From: an uncultured Verrucomicrobiales bacterium
GTDB lineage: Bacteria; Verrucomicrobiota; Verrucomicrobiae; Limisphaerales; CANJSG01
Direction of reading: 5' to 3'
DNA: 27,926 nt
Assembly: GCA_946480965.1 (NCBI GenBank)
Contig: CAMLMI010000016.1
Span: 1-27,926 of the forward strand
Shown one piece after another: positions 1-9,300 of the stretch; position 1 is the stretch's first letter; each line of letters opens with the position of its first letter. Below the pieces are notes generated by a model, which saw only the letters and a program-made list of their open reading frames with translations, was not told where the DNA came from and did not search any database. A program made the translations under genes and the position numbers.

Positions 1-2
1 AG

Positions 3-3000
3 GTGGGGCCGAGCACGCTGCTGCCCGTGGTGCTGGAGGGACTGCCGGTGGAGACGGAGTTCCGCTTCGAGGGAGCGGCCAAACCGGAACGTGTGGGCGC
101 GACCTTCGTTAGCCATTTGCCGCCGGACGGTTCGGTGAAGCTGGCGTGGAAGACGGCGCGGCCGGAGGCGGAGGGACGGCTTTTCTACGCGGCGGAAATG
201 CTCTCGGAGATCAGCGTCGGTCCCGGATTGATGCGGCAAGTGGCCTTGCTCGACGGCAAGGTCATGCAGGGAGAACTGGGGCGTCTGGCGCTGCGTCTGC
301 GCGGCGCTGGAGAGGTGACGCGGGTGCTGGGCGACGCGGTGCTGTCGTGGAATCTGGAGCCGATCGAAGGCTCCAAGGACCGGCGTTTGGTCGTGCAGTT
401 CAACCAGCCGCAGAAGGTCGCCTTCGCGCTCCAGGTGCAGATGCAGACGGCGCTGGCGGCGTTTCCGTTGGCGGCCGAGCCGCTATTGCTCCAGCCGGAA
501 GAGGCGACGCGGTTCTCGGGCCACTATCGCATCGTGAACGACGGCGCGGTGCGGCTGGAGGTGGTGCAGGCGACGGGGCTTTCGCAGGTTTCGCCGGAGC
601 AGTTTCCCGAGACGGACGCGACCAAGGCGGCCTTCCGCGCGGCGGGACAACAGCGCTTCGCCTACCGCTTCTCCGGCGGCGATCTCGCGCTGCGCATCCA
701 GGCGGACCAGATCCAGCCCGAGGTCGCGGTCTCGCAACTGCTGGCCTACCACCACGGCGAGAACGAGCGGCGGATCGATGCGGAGATCGAGCTGGATGTG
801 CGGGAAGCGCCGTTGCGCGAGCTGCTGCTCTCCGTGCCGAAGGGCTTCGTGGTGCTCCAGGTGAACGGCGGCGGATTGAACGACCATTTCCTGCGCGACA
901 CGGCCGACGCGGCTACGGCGGAACTGCGCCTCGTCTTCGGCCAGCCGTTGATCGGGCGGCAGATGATCCAGTTGCGGCTGGAGCGGAATCGGAGCGGGAC
1001 GGAGACGAATTGGGCTTTGCCGCGCGTCGCGGTGCTGGGGGCGAAGTCGGTGCGCGGGTTCGTCGGAGTGTCGGCGGACGCGGGTTTCCGGCTGACGCCG
1101 GATCGGACGGAGGCGTTGACCGAGATTGCGACGGCGTTCTTTCCGCGGCGCACGGCGGGCTTGCAAGCGGCGTTCCGCCTGGCCGACGGCGCGTGGGAGG
1201 CGGCGGTGCGGGTGGAACGGCTGCCGCAGACGGTGCAGGCCGAGGCGCTGCATCTCTTCTCCATCGGCGAGGGCGTGGCCTATGGCAGCAGCGTGTTGAA
1301 CTACCAGGTGTCCGGAGCGCCGGTGGCGTCCTTCCGGGTCGAGCTGTCGGACGAGTATTTCAACGTGGAGTTCTCCGGGAAGGATCTCCGCAACTGGCAG
1401 AAGACGACCAACGGCTATGTGGTCCAGCTCCACACGCCGGTTGCGGGAACCTACACGCTGCTGGCCACGTATGAACGGCCGTTCAAGGGGCAGGGCGAGA
1501 CGCTGACCTTCACGGGCGCGCGGCCGCTCGACGCGCAGTCGGAGCAGGGCCACACGCTGGTGACGAGCGCGTATCAGTTCCGCGTGCAACCGGCGGAGGT
1601 GTCCCCCGGATTGCTCGCGCTGGAGCCGGGTGAAGTGCCGGCGGAACACCGGCTGTTCTTCGACGCGCCGATCCTCGCCGCGTATCGCTACACGGCGCGG
1701 CCCTTCAACCTGAGGCTCGCGCTCAGCCCGTTGGCGCAGGGCGACTCGCTCAGCCAGGTGGTGGACCGCGCGTCGCTCGTGACGCGCATCTCGCAGGAGG
1801 GCCAAGTGCTGACGGATGTGCGCTACTACGTGAAGAACCGGGGCAATCCGCACCTGCGCGTGACGCTGCCGCCTGAGACGCAGCTCTGGTCCGCCACGGT
1901 GGACGGACGCGCGGTGGTGCCGGTGACGGACGCGACGGCCAATTTGATCCCGTTGCCGCAGAACGCCGCGCCCGACGCGGTGCTGGTGCTGGATCTGAAG
2001 CTGGCGACGCGCTCGAAGAACGCGACACGCATCGCGCTGTCCGCGCCGGTGGTGGCGGCTCCGGTGATGTTGGCGGAGTGGAAGCTGGAGCCGGACACGG
2101 GGCGGCGTCTGGTCCATCGCACCGGATCGCTCCAGCCGGTCGGGGGCGCGGCGGAATCCTCCGGCTTCGCGCAATGGGGCCGGGCTTTGGCGGGCGGGCG
2201 GGCGGCGGGCGTTTGGTTTCTGGGTTTTGCGGCCCTGGTGCTGGTGGGCATCGCGGTGGGAGTGCTGCGCTGGGCGACGAGGCCTGGAACCCACCGCTTC
2301 AGCTTGGCGCATTGTGGCGGCGCCGTGGTCGCGCTCGTGGCCTTGGTCATGGCGGGTCTGGCTTCGGCGGAACTGGTCGGCCTCTTGGCCAAGCATCGTT
2401 CCTGGCCGACACGGGAGCTGATGTTCCTGGCTCCGGTGCAGCAGGCGAACAGCGCGTTGTCGGTGGAGGTGGGGAACGTTCCTTTGGAAGCGGCGGAGCG
2501 GAGCGCGGCGAGCTGGGGCCTCGCCGTGCTCGCGGTCGGAGCGTGGATCTATGGGGCGATGCGTGGAGCGACTTGGACCATCGCCGTGGGTTGGACGCTG
2601 CTGGCCGTGGCGGCGTTGCTGCGGCCAAACGGCGGGACCGGATTGATCTGGGTCGTGGCGGCGTTCTCCGCGATCCATGTGGTTTGGCCCGAGATCGCGC
2701 GGATGTTCGCCCTGCCCAAGCGGCCACAACCGCCGACGGGTGCTTCCTCTGAAGGCGGCAACGCCGCAGCGACGACGGCCGTGTTGGCGGGATTGCTGTG
2801 GCTGGGAACGACAGCGTCGGTTTCGGCGGCGACGTTGCCGAATCCTTTGCCGCGTGAACCGCGCTTGCCGGAGTCGGTCGTGCAGGAGATCCGGGTGACA
2901 AACGACGTGGCGACGGCCAAGGCGACGCTGCGTTGGACGGCGGAGAAGGGACAGGTGTTGCCGCTGTTGTTCGAACCGGCGGTGCTGGTGCGCGCGGAGC

Positions 3001-6000
3001 ATCCGGCCAGCGCGTTGAAGCTCGTGTCGTCCGTTGTGGACGGGAAGCGCGTCCAGCAACTGGTGGCGCTGGAGAGCGGCACCTTCGACGTGACGCTGAA
3101 CTATCAACTGCCTGTGAAGGGGCTGGAAGGCCCGGACGGCAGCGGACCGGGTCTGGTGTTGCCGACGCAGTCCGGCCTGGTGAACCGGCTCAAGCTGACG
3201 GTTCAGGGACAGGACGTGGACGTGGTTTCCGCCGGTGCTGCCTCGGTGCGCCGCGCCTTGGTCGGAGGAGACACGGTGGCGGAGCTGGTGCTGCGTCCGG
3301 CGAACGGAACGGCGGTGCTCTGGAAACCCTTGAGCCGCGATGTGCGCCGGGAGAAACCGGTCTTCTACGCGGAATGGGCGCAGCTCTACTCGCCGGTGGC
3401 GGGCGTGGTGGAAGGCGTGCACCACGTCCAGATCCGTCCGGCCCAGGGCGAGCTCGGCGAGCTCGTTTTCGACGTGCCCGCCGGTTCCACCATCACGGAC
3501 GTGGCCACGCCGATTCCTCCGGGCGCGGAGCAGAACACGGCCTTCATCCCGCAGCTTGTCTCGCTGTGGCGCTTCGACCCGGAGACGCGGAAGCTGCGGG
3601 TCACGCTGTCCGCGCAGCAGTCGAAGCCCTTCGCGCTCCTGATCCGATCGCAGATCGCGACCGGGCCGTTGCCGATGGAGCGGACGACGGGCTTGCTGGA
3701 GGTGATCGGTGCTGCCGGACAGGTGGGATCGGTCGGCGTGGCGACGGGGAACGAAGTGCAGCTCGACGAGGTCGCGGCGGAGACCTTTCCCGCGATCAAT
3801 CTGGAGGACTTCCCCGCGCATGTGCTGGAGCCGCTGCGGCATCACATTGGCGGGCTCACCTTGCGCCGGGCGTTCCGCCAATCCGAGGAGAAGGGAACGC
3901 TGTCGTTGAAGGCGTCGGCGGTCGCGGCCGACGTGCGGGTCGAGGCGCAGGACACCGTTTCCTTGGGCGAAGACCGGACGCTTCTGGCCTCCACCTTGGA
4001 CGTGACCGTGACGCGGGCGGGGATCTTCCGTCTGAGCTTCGAGCTGCCCGCAGGCATGGATGTGGAGACGATCAGCGGCGCGGCCCTGAGCCATTGGACC
4101 GAGCTGAAGGCGGGCACGAACCGCATCGTGACCTTGAACCTGCGCGGCCGGACGGAGGGCGCGCAGCAGTTCAAGGTGAACCTCGTGGGCGGCGGCGTGA
4201 AGGCGACGAACGGCTGGGCGGTGCCGAAGCTGGTGCTGCGCGAGGCCAGCAAGCAGACGGGCACTTTGGTGCTGGTGCCGGAACAGGGGATGCGGCTCCA
4301 GGCGGAGCGGCGCGAGGGCGTGTCGCAGCTCGATCCGCAGCAGTCCGGCATCCGTCAGAAGGGCGTGCTGGCCTTCCGCGTCTTGCAGGCGGACTGGGCG
4401 GTGGCGCTGGAGATCGAGCAGGTCGATCCGTGGATCCAGGTGACGGGCTTGCAGCACGCGAACGTGGGCGAAGCGCAGATCAAGGTGACGGCCAATCTCC
4501 AGTTCCAGATCGAGAACACGGGGCTGAAGGCGTTCCGCGTATTGCTGGCGACCAACGCGGAGAACGTGCGCTTCCTGGGCGAACAGGTGGCCGACTTCCT
4601 GCCGGTGGAAGACGGCGCGACGAACGGGCTGCGCGCCTGGGACGTGAAGCTGCATCGGCGCGTGATCGGCGCGTATCTGCTGCAAGCGACGTATCAATTG
4701 CCGGTGGCGGGCGGGGTGAACCAAGTGTCGTTGCGCGGCGTCGAGCTGGTCGGGGTGAATCTCCAGCGCGGCTTCGTCACGGTGCAGTCCGGCGGACGTT
4801 TGCAGGTGCGGGCCAAGGCACCCTCGCAGCTCCAGCCGACGGAGTGGCAGGGCATCCCGAGGAATCTCCAGAAGGACCTGCCCGAAGCGGCGGCGAGCTT
4901 CGCGTTCCGTCTGGTGGAGCCGGGATTCGAGCTGCCGTTGACCCTTGAACGGCATGAAGCGGCGAAGCTGCTTCCGGCGCGGGTGACGCGGGCGACCTTC
5001 ACCTCGGTGATCTCCGACGACGGCGCGATGCTGACCCAGGCGCGGCTCGATCTGTTGCCGGGCGACAAGCGGCTGCTGCATCTCTCGCTGCCGAAGGACG
5101 CGACCTTCTGGTTCGCCTTCGTGAACCAGAACGGCGTCTGGCCGTGGACGGAACAGGACCGGATCTTGATTCCGCTGGAGCAGCAGGCGGCGGACGGCAA
5201 GCCGGTGCCGGTGGAGATCTTCTTCACCAGCAAGGTCGGTTCGGGCGGCAAACGCGCGCTCGATCTGGCGCTGGTCGCGCCGAAGTTCGACCTGCCGCTG
5301 GAGGACATCCGTTGGCGGGTCTTTCTAGGCGAGAAGTGGGACGTGAGCCGTTGGAGCGGGGCGCTGCAACTGGAGCGCGACGAGGTGGTGGCCCTGCCGG
5401 CCTCGGCCGAGCTGGGCAGCTACCTGCAAAAGGAGGCCGTGCAGCGGCAGGAGAAATCGCGCGAGGCCGAACAGATGCTCGTGCTCGGCAACCAGGCCCT
5501 GGCGCAGGGCGATCCGCAGCAGGCCCGGCGCGCCTTCCAGAACGCCTACGGGCTTTCGCAGCACGACAACGCCTTCAACGAGGACGCGCGGGTGCAGTTG
5601 AGCAACCTCAAGAAGCAGCAGGCGTGGATGGGATTGAACAACCTCCAGAACATCGCGGATGGCGGCGAGCAGCGGCGCTTGAACTACACGCAGGAGGACG
5701 CCAAGCGCCTGATGGAGCGCAATCCGGCGGACGACAACACCGCTTTGATGCGCCTGGCCGAACGGATCGTGCAGCAGCAGGACGCGGCCGTGGCCAGCCC
5801 GGCGGTCATCCGTGCCAGCGTGCCGGAGCAGGGACGGCTGCTGACCTTCAAGCGCGCAGTGATGGTGGAGACCTGGGCGGACCTGGGGATACGGTTGAAG
5901 GCTGAGGCGCAGCGCGCTTTCTCCGGCTGGATGCGGGTCGGCATCGTGGCGGGCCTGGCCGCGATCTTCGCGGTGGGTTTGGGCACTCGCCGTGCGCCGC

Positions 6001-6005
6001 GGTGA
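3..6005 (+). CDS. Giant two-module multi-TM envelope protein, unknown function (5' end probably missing)
   Basis: The frame is open from the left edge; the first possible start (GTG at 3) is arbitrary and there is no signal peptide, so the gene probably begins upstream. At least 2000 residues are encoded. Residues 1-730 are beta-rich and look extracytoplasmic. Hydrophobic segments follow at about 735-757, 770-797, 838-855, 860-876 and 883-900, then 925-945 (ending SVSAA, like an internal export signal). A second large extracytoplasmic region runs 950-1975, with a helical, TPR-like stretch (about 1820-1860) and a last TM at about 1977-1993 ending in Arg-rich residues. Segments near 60-200 (LFYAAEM, QGELGRLALRL) and 1119-1260 (VFYAEWAQ, QGELGELVFDV) resemble each other, which suggests an internal duplication. 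I recognise no catalytic motif and no named family. Coding preference strongly favours this strand over the long antisense frame. Confidence is high that it is a gene; function is unknown. Confidence 0.9.
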   Translation: MGPSTLLPVVLEGLPVETEFRFEGAAKPERVGATFVSHLPPDGSVKLAWKTARPEAEGRLFYAAEMLSEISVGPGLMRQVALLDGKVMQGELGRLALRLRGAGEVTRVLGDAVLSWNLEPIEGSKDRRLVVQFNQPQKVAFALQVQMQTALAAFPLAAEPLLLQPEEATRFSGHYRIVNDGAVRLEVVQATGLSQVSPEQFPETDATKAAFRAAGQQRFAYRFSGGDLALRIQADQIQPEVAVSQLLAYHHGENERRIDAEIELDVREAPLRELLLSVPKGFVVLQVNGGGLNDHFLRDTADAATAELRLVFGQPLIGRQMIQLRLERNRSGTETNWALPRVAVLGAKSVRGFVGVSADAGFRLTPDRTEALTEIATAFFPRRTAGLQAAFRLADGAWEAAVRVERLPQTVQAEALHLFSIGEGVAYGSSVLNYQVSGAPVASFRVELSDEYFNVEFSGKDLRNWQKTTNGYVVQLHTPVAGTYTLLATYERPFKGQGETLTFTGARPLDAQSEQGHTLVTSAYQFRVQPAEVSPGLLALEPGEVPAEHRLFFDAPILAAYRYTARPFNLRLALSPLAQGDSLSQVVDRASLVTRISQEGQVLTDVRYYVKNRGNPHLRVTLPPETQLWSATVDGRAVVPVTDATANLIPLPQNAAPDAVLVLDLKLATRSKNATRIALSAPVVAAPVMLAEWKLEPDTGRRLVHRTGSLQPVGGAAESSGFAQWGRALAGGRAAGVWFLGFAALVLVGIAVGVLRWATRPGTHRFSLAHCGGAVVALVALVMAGLASAELVGLLAKHRSWPTRELMFLAPVQQANSALSVEVGNVPLEAAERSAASWGLAVLAVGAWIYGAMRGATWTIAVGWTLLAVAALLRPNGGTGLIWVVAAFSAIHVVWPEIARMFALPKRPQPPTGASSEGGNAAATTAVLAGLLWLGTTASVSAATLPNPLPREPRLPESVVQEIRVTNDVATAKATLRWTAEKGQVLPLLFEPAVLVRAEHPASALKLVSSVVDGKRVQQLVALESGTFDVTLNYQLPVKGLEGPDGSGPGLVLPTQSGLVNRLKLTVQGQDVDVVSAGAASVRRALVGGDTVAELVLRPANGTAVLWKPLSRDVRREKPVFYAEWAQLYSPVAGVVEGVHHVQIRPAQGELGELVFDVPAGSTITDVATPIPPGAEQNTAFIPQLVSLWRFDPETRKLRVTLSAQQSKPFALLIRSQIATGPLPMERTTGLLEVIGAAGQVGSVGVATGNEVQLDEVAAETFPAINLEDFPAHVLEPLRHHIGGLTLRRAFRQSEEKGTLSLKASAVAADVRVEAQDTVSLGEDRTLLASTLDVTVTRAGIFRLSFELPAGMDVETISGAALSHWTELKAGTNRIVTLNLRGRTEGAQQFKVNLVGGGVKATNGWAVPKLVLREASKQTGTLVLVPEQGMRLQAERREGVSQLDPQQSGIRQKGVLAFRVLQADWAVALEIEQVDPWIQVTGLQHANVGEAQIKVTANLQFQIENTGLKAFRVLLATNAENVRFLGEQVADFLPVEDGATNGLRAWDVKLHRRVIGAYLLQATYQLPVAGGVNQVSLRGVELVGVNLQRGFVTVQSGGRLQVRAKAPSQLQPTEWQGIPRNLQKDLPEAAASFAFRLVEPGFELPLTLERHEAAKLLPARVTRATFTSVISDDGAMLTQARLDLLPGDKRLLHLSLPKDATFWFAFVNQNGVWPWTEQDRILIPLEQQAADGKPVPVEIFFTSKVGSGGKRALDLALVAPKFDLPLEDIRWRVFLGEKWDVSRWSGALQLERDEVVALPASAELGSYLQKEAVQRQEKSREAEQMLVLGNQALAQGDPQQARRAFQNAYGLSQHDNAFNEDARVQLSNLKKQQAWMGLNNLQNIADGGEQRRLNYTQEDAKRLMERNPADDNTALMRLAERIVQQQDAAVASPAVIRASVPEQGRLLTFKRAVMVETWADLGIRLKAEAQRAFSGWMRVGIVAGLAAIFAVGLGTRRAPR

Positions 6006-6355
6006 CGCCCCTTGTTCCGGTCCTTTCGGCAGCTCCGCAGGCAGGTGGTTGCCAATTTGTTCTTGATGTGAACAAATACACTGCCTAACTAGGCGCGTTA
6101 CCCAAAAACACGTCGTGCCGCGCACCCGCGAACCAGTGGATGCGTCATGGCCGCAACCCGGAAATCCAGCGCCCTGCCATGTGCAGACCCGCCGTGCCGA
6201 AACCGCCGATGATTCGTCCGCCCGGGATTCCACGGCGGGCGGGCAGCGGTCACGCGCGCGTTTTCCGTCCACCGTTTTGTCCCAGAAACCGGGCGGCACG
6301 GAAGTAGATGGAACCCCTATGCCTCTCGGAGATCCATGAAGTGCATTCCCCTCCC
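6006..6355. other. 350-nt non-coding region upstream of the PATR gene
   Basis: No plausible gene lies here. The left part is noticeably AT-richer than its surroundings (about 6050-6090) and holds the inverted repeat described separately plus a small palindrome GCCTA-AC-TAGGC (6083-6094). Near the right side is a GC-only hairpin, CCGCCCG (6218-6224) with CGGGCGG (6236-6242), without a following T-run, so it is a poor intrinsic terminator. A weak promoter-like pair, TTGATG (6063-6068) and TAACTA (6086-6091) at 17-nt spacing, overlaps the inverted repeat; the match to consensus is low. The region probably carries the promoter and regulatory DNA of the downstream PATR gene. Confidence 0.6.
6055..6077. 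promoter_or_regulatory. Operator-like perfect inverted repeat
   Basis: ATTTGTTC (6055-6062) and GAACAAAT (6070-6077) form a perfect 8-bp inverted repeat with a 7-nt spacer, in an AT-rich island of an otherwise GC-rich window. Two half-sites whose centres are about 15 nt apart fit a dimeric helix-turn-helix repressor. It overlaps a weak promoter-like pair about 280 nt upstream of the PATR start. A ROK-family regulator is encoded on the far side of that gene, but a link between the two is speculation. Confidence 0.45.
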
Positions 6356-9300
6356 ATGAAAACCAGACAACCCATGTTCAAACCGATCCTGGCCCTGAGC
6401 GCCCTCGTGGCGGGCGCGGTCCACGGCCAGACCACCTACACGTGGACCAACGCGCTCGGCGGCAACATCGCCACGGCCGCCAATTGGGACCCCAACGGCC
6501 AGCCCAGCGGCGCCACCCAGGACAACGCCGTGTTCGACGGACGGACGGCCGGTCCGCTGACGGTCGTCTCCACCGCGACCAGCCTGCCGTCCACCGGCTT
6601 CGGCTCGCAGGGCATCAATCTCCTGTTCACGGCCAACCAGGTCAGTTCGGTGACGTTCACCTCGGCGGTGCCGACGGGCATGGCGGCCTACGGCGTGAAC
6701 AACATCCAGATCGACAGCGGAGCGGGCGCGGTGACGTTCGGCAACCCGAACACCACAGGCTACCGCTACGAGCTCTTCGGCCGGCCGGCCGGCGCGGTCC
6801 ATGCGCTGATCAACAACTCGGCGAACCCGGCGACGCTGCATGGCAACGTGCGCTTCCAGGCGGGGGGCGGCGCCGCCTTCACGCTGGACTTCCAGGGCAC
6901 GGGACAGTGGAACGCGAACAACTACCTGCTGAACGACAACAACGCCGGCATGATCATCACCGTCACCGGCCCCGGCACCACGGTCTGGACGCCCGGCGGC
7001 TACCTGGGCAACGGCGGCATCGACAGCCCGGTCACGATCAACGACGGCAGGCTGGTCTTGGCGGCCTCCCATCCCAAGCTGGGCAACCAGGCGTGGAACA
7101 TCAACGGCACCTTCCAGTTCAACGCCCCGTCGCAGGCGCAGGTGCTCACCGGGGCCATGTCCGGAGCCGGCACGAACATCGTCACGGCGGGCACGCTCAC
7201 GCTCTCGTCCGGCACGAGCGCCTTCACGGGCACGACGCTCCTCCAGGGCGGATCGCTGGTGGTGAACGGCGCGGAGAACCCCGGGGTGAGCGGACCGCTC
7301 GGCTTCGGCGGACCGATCGTCTTCGCCGGCGGCACGCTGGTCTTCAGCCCCAACAACACCTTCGACTATTCGCCGCGCTTCCTCGCCACCGGCGGACAGT
7401 CCTTCCGCTTCGACACGGCCGGGCAGTCCGTCACCTTCTCCGACCCCGTCGGCCTGAGCGGCGCGGGCAGCACCCTGGCCAAGCTCGGGGCCGGCACCCT
7501 GACCCTGGCGGGCCCGAGCGCCTACACCGGCGAGACCACCGTCGGCGCGGGCCGGCTGGTCTTTCAGGGGGCCAAGACCGGCTCCGGCAACATCACCGTG
7601 GCCGACAGCGCCGCCCTCGGCGTCACGGCCACCGCGTCGCAGGTCACGCCCGCCACGCTGGCCGTGGGCACTACCGGCAGCGCGACCCTGGAGTTCAACA
7701 ATGTCAACAGCACGGCCACGCCCCTGATCGCGGCGGGCACGGTCACCGCGGGCGGACCGATCACGATCAACGTGAACGGCGGCACTTTCTCGGCGGGCCA
7801 GAGCTATCCCCTGCTCTCCTGGTCGAGCGGAACGGCCCCGGCGGTGACGCTCGGAACCCTCATCGGCGCGGCCGGCGACCTCTCCACCAACGGCAACACC
7901 ATCCGTCTGAACGTCGCCAGCCTGGCCCTCGTCTGGTCCGGCGCGGGCAGCGGCGCCTGGGACACGACCGCCGCCAACAACTGGCGCTTGAACGGCGCTC
8001 CGGCCGTCTTCACCGACGGCAGCGCGGTCCTGTTCGACGACACCGCCACCGGCGAAGCGGCCATCGTCCTGGGCAGCCCCGTCTCGCCGTCCGGCACCAC
8101 GGTCAATAGCGGCACCAGGGCCTATTCCATCGCCTCGTCCGGGGCCAACCGCATCGGCGGCTCCGGTGCCCTCGGCAAGAACGGCACCAGCGTGCTCACC
8201 CTCTCCGGAGGCGTGAACGCCTACAGCGGTCCCACCGTGGTCAACGGCGGCGTCCTGAGCGTGGGCGTCCTCGCCAACGGCGGCGCCCCCAGCGACATCG
8301 GCGCCTCCGCCAGCGGCGCGGGCAACCTGGTGCTCAACGGCGGCACGCTCGAATACACCGGCGGCGCGCAGACCTCCGACCGCCTCTTCACCCTTGGCAC
8401 CGGCGGCGGCGTGCTCAACCAGGCGGGCAGCGGCGCGCTGGTCTTGAACAACGCCGAGCCCATCGGCCTCGCGGGAGCCGGGGCGCGGTCCTTGACGCTC
8501 GCCGGGGCCAGCACGGAGAACAACCTCCTCGCGGCCGCGCTGGGCGACGGCGGCGGCGCGACCGCCCTGACCAAAAGCGGACCCGGCAAGTGGATTCTCA
8601 CTGGGACGAACACCCACTCCGGAGTCACCACCGTGTCCGGCGGCGTGCTGCAGATCGGCAACGGCGGCACCTCGGGCGACATCGGCCTCGGCCCGGTCGT
8701 CAACAACGGCGGCCTGGAGTTCAACCGCACGGACACCGTCACCGTCTCCGGCGCCGTCAGCGGCTCGGGCTCCCTGACCAACAGCGGCACCGGCACCCTC
8801 GTCCTCGCCGCCAACAACACCTACTCCGGCACCACGGCCATCAACGCCGGCGTGCTCCAGGCCGGGACCGGCGGCGCCACGGGCCAGCTGCCCTCCGGAA
8901 CCCCCATCGTCAACAACGGCACGCTCGTCTATCACACCGAGGGCCTCTACGTCTCCTCCGGCTTCTTCGCCACCCACTCCGGCACCGGCAACGTCCGCGT
9001 GCGCAGCGGCTACGTTAAGGCCATCGGCCAGAATACCTACACCGGCTGGACGCTGATCGATCCGGGCGCGACCTTCCAGGTCACGGAGGGCAACACCGGC
9101 AACCTCCTCAGCTCCGTCGTCACCAACAACGGCACGCTCGTCTTCGGCCGCCAGGACAACGGCGTCTGGGGCTACACCAACAACATCGTGGGCACCGGAG
9201 CCGTCATCAAGGAGGTGAACAACACCCAGGGCGGCGGCGACATCACCCTGGCCGGGACGAACACCTACACCGGCGGCACCTTCATCGCCGGCGGCGGCAT

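Noticed and set aside
483..5081. A 1532-codon open frame antisense to the giant membrane protein
   Set aside because: Its product is an unnatural mix rich in Arg, His and Gln with no hydrophobic or domain pattern. Long antisense frames are expected opposite a GC-rich gene with strong third-position bias.
6218..6242. GC hairpin as a terminator for the giant membrane protein gene
   Set aside because: No T-run follows and it lies over 200 nt past the stop codon.
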